Below the pieces are notes generated by a model that saw only the letters and a list, made by a program, of their open reading frames with translations, did not search any database and had not been told where the DNA came from. Below, one piece after another: positions 1 through 13,100 of a stretch of DNA of 64,000 nucleotides (positions are counted from its first letter, which is position 1; each line of letters starts with the position of its first letter). The DNA is taken from the NCBI RefSeq assembly GCF_009870125.1, contig NC_046681.1, forward strand, positions 12,661,001-12,725,000, read 5' to 3'. The position numbers and the translations under genes are program-made. This stretch comes from Drosophila pseudoobscura (Eukaryota; Arthropoda; Insecta; Diptera; Drosophilidae).

Positions 1-3000
1 GAGCGAGTAAATAAAAAACGTTGCCATTATAATTTCTGGCAATAAAGAAACAAATGGTGGAGAGAAATACTTCGAGTATATATTGGTGTAGATGGAAAAT
101 ATAAGTTGCAAGCCCTGGGCTACCCATCGATCTGTGCAAAAAAAATTCAGTGGAAAATTCTGAAATCCAAAGCGAAAGAGCTTCCCTCAATTTGCATTGA
201 AGCGATGGACTTCGTGGTGGTCCGACTGTTGCACAGCGTCATCAAGGGAGCTTCCATTGATGTCCCCCTGCCCCGAGCCCCATGCGACTGCCACCATTAA
301 GCGGCACCATAAAAAGCAATAAACACTGTCGGCTTCACTTGCAGTTTATGTCATTTGCAGCGAGTTCCGTGCGCGCTTTTAACTGGCCAAATGGTCTCGA
401 CTCGGCTGTCCAGCGCTCTGGCCCTGCCCCTTCCTGGGCCCAGTGTAATAGCCATTAGGAGGGGGGCACAGCTCGGCCCCTTCATAGGAGTTTTTCCCAG
501 CCATTGGATTTTCTTTTACCAGTTTTCCTCCTCGTTTAATTTATGGGGCGCCATGGGGAGGGGGAGCGGCCTGTTGCCGGCTGTGCATCGGCTCGCATGG
601 GTGCTTTGTCTTAATATGAGGCTTATTCTACGCAACATTGCGCTCGCCGGACTTTTTACGGCTGTAATTAAGCGGAAATAATGGCACATGCTCGCATCAC
701 GTATACGCCGGGATGGCTGCCTAAACCGAGTACACGAGTGTGCAAGATCATCATAAAAGCTGGTTACCATGCGAGTATTAGTATATCACGCATTACATTT
801 GAATCCAATCTCAATTCCTTCTTAACCTTCTTCTTTTTTAAACTGAAACTTAAACTGGGAAGTCGTCTTTGCTCTCCATTTCGTGGTCTTGCAATCAAGC
901 TCATGTTGTTTCAGTAAACGTGTATCCCTAACTACAGTGACTTTTTGAGGGCCTTCGAATGGACTTTATCCTTGACAAATAGAGACTTGAAGGTACACAG
1001 AGTGGAAGCAGAACCCGACCAGATACTCTCCTCGGATACATACATCGACTCTTTTATGGCGTATGTCATCGATCTTAGTTCGGAGTTTGTACTTGCCAAA
1101 GCTCTTTTAAAGATTCGCAATGAAACGATTGCCATATGTTGTAAATCTATGCATAACCATTGAGCAGTTCAAGTTCGCTTGTCATTCCGGGCTGACAACC
1201 AGCCCATTGCCAGTGTCAGAGAGCGCTCTGAACTTACTTTGACATGCAGTTCTTGAACGAGTCGCATGCTGCTCGTACTTTGGGCCAGTGTCTGCTTGCC
1301 AAGGCAGCGACCCATGCACGCCAGTCAGTCAGCCAGCCAGCCAGTCAGTCAGTTAGTAGAGCACCCGAGCCTGGTGTCAGTTTGTTCCTCCAACACTTTA
1401 ATTAAAATTTTCAACCAAAAAAGTGGGGAAAAAAAACGAAAGGAAAAGTATGCTCCTTTCCCATCGAAAGTGTCGAGGAAGCAGAACTAGACAGCAGACC
1501 GAAAGAGGGAAAGCCCTGCTTATTAGGCAAAGCCGTTGCCGAATGCCAATGCCGATGCGAATGCCGAATGGAAGAGGAAAACATTTGCTCCACTTACTTA
1601 AGAAATCAAGCGACGGCTTGCTGCCAAAAATAGGTGGAAAAATGGCAGGCAGAGTCCCGGAGTGCGGAGAAGGGAAAACGGGGAGAGCTATCAAATGGAA
1701 ATGTTTTTCCCTTGCACATCGAATGCGCAAATATAATATGCATAATATTGAAATTGAAATCGAAATCGAAATAGAATAATGAACGAAAATAGACGCTTAT
1801 TGGCATTTACTTTTGCGATAATCAATAATATTTCCGGTTCTGTTTGGACGGCTCTTCTGGGTGCTATACGGACATATTCCCGTCCGTATATATATCAATT
1901 TATTTCCACTATCTATTCCGATGTGTGTGCGTGATGGGGAGTGCTCCGCATTGGAAGCAAATTATTTTACTCATAATTTGCATGGCAATGACGCCGACTT
2001 TCTTTTGCGCCAACTTTCCTCTTTTATTGAGACCACTTAAGTAAACGATAAATAGCAGTGGCCTATATCTGGCGAAGGTGAGCGTAAGAGGTCTACGGAT
2101 TAGGACGAGGACTACAGGCTGGGGGCGTCATGCGTTCGATTCACATAACAATTTCATGCCAGACGAAGTCCTTGAGCCAATCCACTCAGAGAATATTCAA
2201 TCACTCGTAATATTCTCAATTATTTTGTACGGTTAAGGGAATGAGGATAGCGTGAGCGGTGAATTGTCTTTTAAATTGCATTTGTAGGGGAACAAAATTA
2301 ATAATAATAATTGCAGGGCTCACCTGGGTAATTATCCTGCCGAAAGTGACGAAAAAAATACCCCGAAACAGTAAAAAAAAACTCGCCACACACGGAACCC
2401 ATTGGCCATGCCACAAAAATCAACTTAAAACAAATTTAAATTTTAATTTCAATCTCAGTTTTGCTCGGATGACGGCTATACAAAGGCCGCCTGTGTCCGT
2501 GGCGGTACTGAAGGCAGCACTTTTTCCATTTCCCATCATCATCCTTTTCCGCGTTCCCCTCGGACTCCTTGACACTGCTGCGTAGACAACTTTCCGTGGC
2601 GCAGCTGCCATTTCCAGTGTGTCTGTGTGTGTGTGTGCGGTCTGATGGAAGCCATTGGCAGGTCCCTGGGCACACTACGGCGGGCTTTTGTGCGCCAGTG
2701 TGTGCATATTGCACACGGGGGTAAACTGTAGCATAAATGACTTAATCGAGCATGTTCTGGAAAGCGGAAACATCCGAATTACGGCAGAATTTGAGCTGGA
2801 AAAAAGTTAAACTTTTCTTGCCACAAAAATATCTGAAGATTTGATGGCAATTTGGAAGAAGAAAATGTGTTTGAAGTATTTTAATTTCACACTCGAACAC
2901 TAATAAATACTCTTTTACTCTTAATACTCTTGTAAATTTATATTCTGTTGAAATTTATACAGTCTTCAGAGGAACATACGATAATCGTTTCCAGAACACC

Positions 3001-5470
3001 CCATTTATAAATGATACGAGTATGGCTTGTATATTTGTGAGCGGCTCTGACGAGAGTATGCATCCGCCATGAATGAATAAAGAGAACCGCCTCGGCTCGG
3101 TTCATTTCTACCTGCCTTTTGGCTGCTGCTGCTGCTGCATGCCTCATCTCCTCATTGTATGACGTATACGCCGCGTTGTCTGACCGACTGAATGGCAGAC
3201 TCTTGATGTAATGTCTCCTGTGGCCAGTCAGACAGCTCGATTTGCGTAACTGGGCACATGTTGAGTCATCTGATGTTTTGCGTGTGGGGGCATTTGGGAG
3301 GTCCAGTGTGTGGGCGTCTTTGCTGCAAAACAATTGCTGCCTTTTTTGAGGATAATGACACACGCCTGGGCCTGAGACGGCGAGGCACTAGACTGTAATT
3401 ACCGAACTTGCATAATTTAGCCCACAATTTTGGTGTTTCTCACGTGATCTCGTGCCTCTTGTGGCCCCTCGTGGCCTGTGGCCTTGACTCTCCCGGAGGG
3501 TGGGATGCAATACTATTGATTTTCATTGTTGCTCTTCAGAGGGACCACCTGCCACCTGCCTTGGCCAGTGGCGAGGGGGGGGGGGGGGGGGGCAGCCTTA
3601 ATTGCTATCATCTAAATTCATATTTCCTGGCCCACGCCATTGTGGCCCAGTTTAATTTGCGGTCTGCATGCGAAATCTGCGCGTGTTGTTGTTACCAACT
3701 GCTAGATCGCTTCCCGTTGACCTTTTTGCCAACAAATGGCCAATATGTAAATAGGCTGGCAATTAAAATGCTGGCAGTGCAAACTTTGTTAATTAGCAAA
3801 AAACGTTTAATTGCCTTTCTACTTGGCGACCTGAAAGCCTTTCAAATTGCTAAATATAACTTATTTTACACTTCTGAATGTCAGCTATTGTATGGGTTCA
3901 TATCGGTTCGGTTCTCTAACGATTAAAGGATTTCGTGAGAGAAAAGAACAGGCTCTTAGGTTTCCTCATAATTAAGGCGAACCTTCTTGATCATTCATAA
4001 AATTCATTTCATTTAATTTTTGCAAATGTCCCTTTTGAACTTTCTTGATGTTGCCACCTATTGGCCTATTTGTTCCATTTACCTGCTCTCATTGTTTGGA
4101 GTTTTGTTTTTGCCAAAAATATAATGAAAAGCACTGCCAAGCAACACGTCAGCGTCAGCGTCAGCACATTTGGGCCAACTTCGTACCGGGCTCGTACCCC
4201 CAATCGGACACGTCCTATATACCTGCCAGCTGGCACTGTTGTGGCCGGACCCCCTCTACCCTACTTCCCCGTTCCCCCTTCCCCCTTCCCCTTTCCCCTA
4301 TTTTCCTTTTATTTTTCGCTACTTTTTTTTTAGGTTTTTCGGGGCGTTGCCGTGGCTGAGTTTTAATTAGCCTTGAGTGCGTGCTAGGCTTAGCCAAAAG
4401 CCGTACAAATTGTTACATAAACACACACACACACACGCGCGCGCAACAAAGTGTTTTAAGAGCCTAAAACATTGTCGCCACCTATTGTAGTTGGCCAACA
4501 TGAAAGCTACGCAGGCCACGGGAAAAATACAATAGTTCTAAAGGTGCAGAGCTGCAGAAAAAAAGGCAGAGGGCAAAGGCAAGAGCAATAAATGGCAGAG
4601 GAAATGAAATCAGGAAAAGTGGAAGAAGTTCCTGGGGCATACACACTCGTAGGTGAGTGCTGGCGACCCTGAATGCCTTGCCACAACCCTTTGGCCCGCC
4701 GCCTTGGCAAATGTTAAGGTCCTTTGAGAAACACAAGCCACCAGCGAAATGCGGGCGATGGCCTTTTCCTTTATAATTTGCGTGTTAACGACAAAATTGC
4801 ATGCAAACAATAAAATGAAAACAAAATGTTCGGAAAATGAGGGCCAGAGAATTTCGCTTAAATTACAAAATGTTTAAAAATCCACATTCACGAAGTGGCA
4901 ACAGGAAACGGCATGTTAATCAATGGAGATATTTCTGAAGGAATGCAGTGTTTTTTTTTTGGGGTCACATGTGCAAGCGGGGAGATACTGGCAAGTGCTG
5001 CAGTTTTCCACCCCATTTGGGAGGGGGAGCTTGGGATTTTATGGCACACAAAAATGTGAGGGGAGGCACGGAACTTCCTGGCACTGCGGGACGCAAGCTG
5101 CAGTTCTTAAAAGATTTCTATTTGATTGAATCTGGGTTCGTTGTTGCTTTTGGGGAAAATCCACCAAGTGGCATCAAGATATTAAAAGAAAACACAAATA
5201 TTTGGGGTCTTCCTCGATGTGCTGGTATCTCTTTTGTGATTTGAAGTTATGTCTTATTTTAGAACTTTGATTTTGTATTATCTATCACCCTTTACTATAT
5301 TAACCCATTTACCAGTTTGTTGGGTGCACCAATGAGAACTTTGCAATGACTACGTTTGGGTCTTAACTAATCAAATATATTTACTGTATATTACCCTCTT
5401 GTCTCTCCTACACTCTGACACCCTTTGCAGCGCTGCTTAGCTAATAAATTGTAACATTTTTATCCATCGG
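1..5470. other. Non-coding region upstream of the first large gene
   Basis: I see no coding exon here. Open frames are short, lack codon bias and do not continue across splice signals. It holds simple repeats: CAGT/CAGC tetranucleotides near 1324-1353, an 18-nt poly(G) at 3575-3592, a CA/CG dinucleotide tract near 4419-4445 and T/C-rich stretches near 4255-4335. It may be intergenic DNA or intron of a gene whose exons lie outside the window. Confidence 0.6.
3575..3592. repeat. 18-nt poly(G) tract
   Basis: An uninterrupted run of 18 G lies in non-coding DNA. Such a run is prone to sequencing and replication slippage, so the exact length may be unreliable. Confidence 0.9.
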
Positions 5471-7155
5471 ATGTACATTAAGCTTAAGTACAGTTATGTT
5501 CATATATATGGTGTTCCTTGCAGTAAATCCGTCTGTAATCTAAGTTTAGATAAAGCCGATAATGTTGTGCAGCGAGCCAGGTCCAAGGGGCATTTCCGCC
5601 AGAGGGAAAGCCCTTTTCAAGTGAAAAATGTAGCATGAACAGATGATAGCCTGATGTACTCGATGTGTGTGTGTGTGTTTGGTCAAAGTTGTAAATGCTA
5701 GAGGAATATTCAAAAGAGTTTAGATCACTTCCAAGGGCTTCGGTGCGAAGCTGAACTAAAACGAGAAGCTGCAAGAAATCGTTAAAGAAAAAAACCAAAA
5801 ACAAATACTAGTACCAGAAACAATATTAAATATGTGTATATGTATATGTGGGTATAGTTTCTAGGTGCTTTTTGGGACATTAGTTAGACAAAACAACAAA
5901 AGAGAAGAATATGCATAGCAAATTTTACAAATACAAATAACCCAGGCAGCTTGAAAAATACTCGATTTATTTTATTGTACTCCCGAGAAGAAACCAAACA
6001 CAGCTCCAGCCGCAAAAAGGACGACATGAATTGAGATGAGATTGGAGGTTGAAGGTCGATCATGAGGATGAGGTTGGACACACACAGACAATACGCCCAG
6101 AAGTATGCAATTTGATTGTGGACAGAGAATATTTTTTAAATGTTTATAAGCAGAAGCGGAGAGTGGAAGGCAAATATTTGTGAAACATATTTTAATAGAC
6201 ACTGAAACAAAACAGAGAGAAAACCAAAGATAAAATACAAAACCTAGACAGCGATAGCGAATTTTTTGAAACATATTTTTTGATATACAAACCAGAGATA
6301 GACAGACGGTACGGAATAGAGAACAACACTGCGAATATGCACAAAACATATATCTTTTGGATAACCCTAGCCTAAGTTGAAGTTGAAACAAAGCAAAACC
6401 AAACAAAACAATATTTTTCAGTTAGGTCTTAACAAATTATGTATTATGTATATTTTGATGGTTTCACCACAAACAATTTTTTTGAACCGTTTCGCATGCC
6501 GTTCGGTTGAGGTTGAAGTTGAAGTTGCAGCGTAAGCAAGTAATCCAGAGTACAATCATTTATGTCAAACAGGACACCAAAACACACCAGACATTGGCAG
6601 CACACCCCCCAGTCTCAGACGGGGATCCGGACGGGGCACGGCAGCAAGGGGCATCTTTACAGGGACAAGCGAGTAACAAACAAACACAAACCGAACAATT
6701 TTTTGCTAACAATTTTGTGAAATTCATTTACGAACCGCTTTATATCAGGAGTTGGAAACAAAGTATTTACAGATATACAGATACAGAAGAGGACTAGAAG
6801 AAGCCTAAAGAGAAAGGGCCTTCAGCGCCCAAAATAAGATGTCAATGAAGAGCCCGAGGAAAGCGAGGTGATAATATCAAAAGGGGTCACAACAGGGGAC
6901 TACACGGACTCAGATCTAGCTCTGGGCCGAGCCTAGGTACAACACTACACATATATCAGCTATAGCGTAGAGAGAAGCGACCAAAGACTGGTTGCGACCG
7001 AACAAAACACAAACCACACACGTACAAGCCGAATGTTAAAGGAGACTTAGAGACACTAAGCTTAGTTTGTAACTAGAGGGAGGTACAACACCACCTTAGC
7101 CCTATCCTAGCCCTGTCCCTTTCCCTTTCCCTGTCTCGAGCCACACCCCAGAGCC
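5471..7155 (+). other. Probable 5' UTR and promoter region of the large (+) gene
   Basis: This stretch precedes the ATG at 7156 and becomes rich in A and CAAA-type words, as is common in long Drosophila 5' UTRs. No in-frame coding extension is supported, because stops interrupt the frame upstream of 7156. No clear TATA box or initiator could be fixed, so the transcription start is unknown. The UTR assignment is inference from position and composition. Confidence 0.35.
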
Positions 7156-10100
7156 ATGTATGCAGCTGCTGGGGGCGCCTCGCTGGCGTCGCGCCAAGCG
7201 CGTCAGAAGCAGCGCCAGGAGAAGAAAAACCGAATACTACAAGCGAAACTACATCCACCGAAAGCGCCCGGGGCCGTGGGGCTGGGAGCCGGCGAGCTGG
7301 CCGGCGGTGCCTCGACCCCCACCCGGAGCGCGTCGCGCCAGTTCCACCAGCTGCCGACGAACTACCTGCGCGCCCCGCAGGCCATGGGGCGCAAACTGAG
7401 CGCCACCTACACGACGCAATCGAAGCTCCTACTGCCAATAGACGAGGGTGACACCCAGTCGGTGCTCCAGCTGCGCATGCACTCCCACTCGCACTCGCAC
7501 GCGCATCCGCACGCCCACTCCCACAGCCACGGCCATGGCCACGCGCAGGCGCACAGCCATCTGCACCACAGCCACCTGCTGGGGGCGGTCGCCCCACCCA
7601 CACCGGGACCGCCGCAGACGCCTTACCAGCAGTTCGCCTCGTCGCACGGACGCGTCTCACCGAAACTGGTGCATCGGCACTCCGGCAGCAGTGCCGGGTA
7701 CTATCCGGCGGCAGCTGCGGCGGCCGCTGGACGGCTCCACAAATCTGCCACGGCCACCCTGCCACTGGTCTCGCATATGGATATGGAGGCGGCGTTGCCA
7801 TCGGCTGTGGTCGGCGTTAAAACGACAGTGACCTCGTTGGAGACAGCCACGCCTACGTCTCCTCCCTTGGCCAGCACTTCGGCGGCCGCGGCAGCGGCAT
7901 CGGCCGACGCCGAGGCCGAGATAGAGGTAGAGTTGACTGGCGCCGCAGCTATGTTTGTACCCCACCATGATGCCATCATTGTAACGCCGGCCACGCCCAT
8001 GGCCTCGCCGGGCCACGTGGCCAAGCTGCGCCGTCCCGGGCCAGAGGAGGTGCCCGAAACGGCCGCTGAAAGGCAGCCCCTTACCGCCGGCGAGGCCTAC
8101 GACGAGGACGAGCACGAGCACGAGCCCATGCACCCGCCGCCCGGACAGCTGGAGCGCAAGTGCAGCGTCTACCGCATGCGCAGGAGCGATGCCTTCGAGG
8201 ATGGCGACGGCGACGGCGACGGCGGCGTCACTGGAGGCCTGAAGCGCCAGCTCCGGGAGCTCCAGTTCAGCACGGGCGTCCAGCAGACCCAATACGAGCC
8301 CCTGCTCACCGACGAGCCCCAGCTGCTGTTCAAGGGTCTCGGCAACGGCCGCAAGTGGCAGATCTGCGCCTACTGCGAGGAGGGCATCTGTGTGTGCGAG
8401 CACCTCGAGGTAATTTCCGGCAGATCCTGGCCAGAACCCACTATTCCGCAATTCCATTCACATATGGACTCCGCCTGTTTATGTGTCTCTCCTCTTTGTG
8501 TTGTGTTGTGCATGCCGAGTAATTGTATTTCCAGTGTTTCAGTATTTAAAAGTCCTTGCGGTGCTACCTCCCAAAGCGCTGGTAAATGGGTTAATAGTAG
8601 TCAAGCTCTCCAACTAAGTTAGTGTCTAAGTTATTTAGTGTAGTATTATTACATTTATATAATGCATCAATTATGATTTGATGGCACCAATTTATTTCGA
8701 TATTTATCGGTTTTTCTTGTGTTGTTTTAAAGATAAGCATATTGTGGTGTTGAGTCGAGCAAGGGACTCGAACCCGAAAAGGGCAAGATTGATTTGTTGG
8801 CTAATGCTGGGAGGGAGGGATCTCTCAATTCTGTTTGAGCTTGTCATGAGAGGGGAAAAACATTGCTTTTCGTTTATCATGTCTCCACCTAATGACCTAA
8901 TGAATTTTATAATATATTTTATCTGTTTCCATACCGCGTATTCCCTTACAACTCTCTCCCTCTCTCTCTTCTTACATCAACATCAGCCGTTATATCTCGC
9001 TCTACTCCGCCAGAGGTCGCACACACTGCACGAGGAAAAGGGTGTTAGAGAGAGAGAGAGAGAGAGAGTGAGTAAGCGCGTGGAAGGCGTTGTGTAGCCA
9101 CTGCACTAACTCCATCCATTCTCTCTTAAATTTCCTTTGGCGTGACAAAATTGATGGCCACACGATCTTCTAGTATATTTATTGAATGGTTATCCAAAAG
9201 TTTATTTACTACTCAAGTTCTATCAACTGAAGCGAAGTTTCTCATTGCCATGCAATAAACATTTGAGGGGGAAAGATATAAAATATTATTGATTTCATAA
9301 TTTAAAGAAGAAAACTTTTAAAATATTCTATTGGGGGGTGTTTGCGACTTCTCCGCGAAGTCTCTCTCTCACTCTCTAATAAGGACAACCAGCCATGCAT
9401 TGGCAGGAGCAAAGAAGCTCGATATGTCCATGCCACTCTCCGCCCAGCCCGACCAGCCCCGTTTTGAGGCGATGCCATAACGCCAAGTGCATGCATAACA
9501 ACAATCCGAGAATCGGAAGTGCATAATGTGCCTTTGTATCGGCCTGATAATGCGCTGCCCGAAAAGCTTGGCAGGCATCGACCGCCCCCGCAGCCCTTTG
9601 CCGGCCCCTGCCTGGCGCCGTTTGCCAAATGTTGTGTAAAAGGCTAATGGCAGCCCGGAATGTGTGTCATAAAAGTGCAAGGTGGAGGCGGCAACGACTT
9701 AAAGTTGTCTCCTTTAAGCCGCCACACGATTCTCGACTCTCGGCACTCGGCATTCGGCCCTTGGCTCATGGCTCCCTTAACGAGCACTGGTTGAGAGACG
9801 GAAAATTAAAAAACTTAGCCCTGTGCAATTATTTGGCTTGCATAAGCAGCGAAACACGCTAAATATACCAGTATCTACACAAAATAAAATATAAAACTAG
9901 CAGAAATTAAACAGAACTCCCGCACAAAAGAAAATCTTTGTAAGCCCGAGCTAAAGAAGGAAGCGCCTGGCCACCAAAAAGAAAACTCAAGTCCACGAAA
10001 ATGTTTCAAAAACCAACAAGAATGCCGGCTCGACTTTGGAATGCCCATTAGGAGGCACATACTTGGGAATCAGCCTTTGTTCAATCCATATTTCCTATGC

Positions 10101-13100
10101 ACCCTTTTATCCTCTTTACAATAGCCTATCTGCCTTGAATTGAATAGACCTTCCGTGAAGAGGAGAATAAGTCTAGTGGGGTATGTGTTTGTGTCCATTA
10201 TCTACAGAACAGCAATAGATTTCACAAACAGGTACATCCATCTCAATGAAATGGAACTTTGAATGGAAGGCCTTAGCTGCTTATGACCTGATAAGCCATA
10301 TAGTAGTTTCCTGTCTTAGAACCGCTGTAGTTCCGACAGCCTGTTCTAGTACATCCATCCACTTGGAGTACCCTGTTTACCAGTACCCGTACTCCTCGCG
10401 AAATGGGTGCAAAAAAACAAAAGGGGCAACAAGAAGGAAAGCAAACGGCAAAAGCGAATGGCGGCTGAAATTTATTATATTCCCAGGCACCCACGCCAGC
10501 GTCACTTCTACTTCCTTCGTCTCATACTCGTCCTTCTCCCCAGTCCCCAGTGAATCACTAAGAGAGACATAGATCTCTGTGTGTATGTGTGTGTGTGTGT
10601 CTGTATGCTTTTAGTGTATAAGATTGTGTCTGTGCAAGTCTGTAGTTTTGAACGCTCCGCTCACAAAAACAACAGCTAGTAAATTAGCCGGGAAATAGCG
10701 AAAAAAGTATGCGGCAAAATGGCGGACGCCAGAAATGCGAAAAAATATCATCATCACCATTTTGTCGGCCCGCCCACACCCTCGCTGCTCGCCTCGCAAG
10801 TCTCATGAAATGAAAATGGCGAAAAACTTGTAATAAAGGTGGAAAATAGCGAGGTGGTAGGGCGGCAGGGCGGCAGGGGCCCCATAGAATTTATGAATAA
10901 GCAAAATGGCGACACTGAGATAAATAACTGCATTAGCATTAATTGCCTACCGAGGGCAGGGCGGTAGGGGCGGTAGGGGCGGTAGGAAATCGCGGTACAC
11001 TAGTGTCTGAGTAAATTGTTTGCCATGTTTTAGATGTAATTTGATCTTGGTCGAAGCGAGTCCTCTAATGTGAAGGTCACTTTAAGTTCTCCTGCTCTAA
11101 TGACCTTTGAAAGTCCAATAATGTATCCCGAATTTAATCAGTAGTTTCAAGGTAGCTCCAGAGGTCAACATCTATTTTCAGTTCCAATTAGCCCACACTA
11201 CAGAGAGTCGAACAAAGCCCTCGTTTCCGTCCTAAGTCTGTGATTGAGGCTCACGGTCAGTGGATTGAGTTCAGTGCGTATCAGCGCTCTTGTCCAATCA
11301 ACGGCTGGATTCGATATCTATTGGTTGAATCAAATCGATTACGCCCAAATGAACACGATGCCTTGGTGCTCTGCGCCCAGTCTCCAATGAACCTCTCGCC
11401 TCTGTCCTCGGGACATCGTAATTTAATTTTCAATTACTCGAAAAGTCTGCCAAAAAGTGCGACGCTGGCGATTGTTACTGCTGCAGCATGCGGCCTCAAT
11501 AATTACTCAAACTGTCGCCCGCGGCCGGCGCCGTAGTCCCTGTCCCTGTCCCTGCCCCAGCTCTTTTGCCCAGGGTCCATATCAGTGGGGATTCTGTTCG
11601 TTCTGTTCCAGTTTTTCCCATTTCTTGCTGCTGCCTTGGTAATTGTTTGCCAGTCATGTCGTTCTTGTTCTTGTTCTTGTTTTCGGGCTGTTTTCGTAAT
11701 TGTAACTGACATACTGGAAGTGCAATACCTCACAGTATCCTTCTGTCTCGTAAATGAAGCAGTAATCATCCTTGTTTGCACAACGGGAAAACACCAATCC
11801 AACAGTGGCTTGTTTATTGCATTCTTTGCGGCGGCTACATTCACTTATGGTTGCATAATTCATGGTCTCACACACACACACACAGACACACACACTCGAC
11901 AGAGAAGGTCGTTGAGAGGGGAGGAACCCTTATCGTTTATTACAAAGCCACATTTAAATTCATTTTCGATTTTGGCACGATGGTTTTTTGTGCTTTCTTA
12001 TTGCTCTTCGACCAACATTTATCTTCGATGTTTGGCCAGTGTGTGCTGTGTGCAAAGAGAAGCAGAGGAACTTGATTGTTGTCGCTGGCTGCCGCTGCCA
12101 TCGACAATAAAAATCATTTAAAAAGACACAAATTACACCCTGCCCTCCGCAGCCTCGAAATCGCTTGACAGTTTTATGGGGGAAACAATCCAAAAGGTCC
12201 CAGTGAAGGGAAAATTCAGATGAATCGATTTATATTCAGCAGTTTATGGCTAATTTGGCAATTGATTAGGGCAAAATATTGGTACACAGTGGAGAAACTT
12301 CAGTGGCTCGCAAATTGACCGCAAATTAAGCTACGATTAGGCCCGCCCCACATTGAAATAGCTCAATAACTTATACTCAATTAACGTGTGTGTGTGAGTG
12401 TGTGAGTGTGTGCGTGTGTGTTGGCCCAGGTGAACTTTCCAGCCCACATTCAGCAAACAACACCCCACTCTCAAACTGTTCGAATTTCCACGCAGATACA
12501 CACCCAGACAGAGACACAGACACGGACACGGGCACAGACACAGACCCCTGGATTGCTGTCGACAATCAAATAACATGACTCTCAACAAGGACAGTTGCCA
12601 TTTCTCACGGCATGTGGCATATGCAAATTCTCCGTCGAGAGGCGGCTCGTCCGCCTTTAATTACCTGTAGACAAGGTGCCCGTGGAGAGCACCTCAGCGG
12701 CACAATGGCGCTGCACCGGTGGCAGGTGAACAAGTCAGCGGGCGCAGTGCCAAAAATGTTCCGTTCCCGTGAGGCGGAGGTCCCACTGTGCCTTGCCATT
12801 CACATTAATTAACCGTACAGCTGCTCAGCCCCCCAGTGCCAGCCAGCCGAGCAACAGTCGATTGAGGTTATCTGTGCAGGCTGGCAGTGGCTTCCACGGA
12901 TGCTTTTCATGCTTCACCTTTGACCTGGTATTGATTTGGCAGCCTAAGCGGCATCTGAATGTGAAAGTTGACTTTGCATAAGGAAAGAGCTTGCATATTT
13001 ATATATGTAGTGACGAGGGAAGGTTAAAGGTGATTGCAATTGAAGCAAGTGAGAAAAGTCCGTCCAAATAATATTCTTGCATCACACTATCTGACATAAA

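Noticed and set aside
3408..3926. 172-codon plus-strand frame
   Set aside because: It runs through the poly(G) tract and AT-rich DNA without codon bias or any domain.
7073..8457. Long minus-strand open frames (242 and 266 codons) opposite the first exon
   Set aside because: They are shadows of the GC-rich coding exon. They lack domains, and the plus-strand frame has the start, splice donor and continuation.
8410..8622. Extension of exon 1 past the donor at 8410
   Set aside because: The extra codons are low-quality (Cys/Ser-rich, no continuation), while the GTAATT donor joins in phase to the downstream exons. An intron-retention isoform is possible but unsupported.
8740..8765. GGACTCGAACCC, resembling the T-arm of a minus-strand tRNA
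   Set aside because: Only the T-loop-like word is present. No acceptor stem, D-arm or anticodon arm can be built around it.
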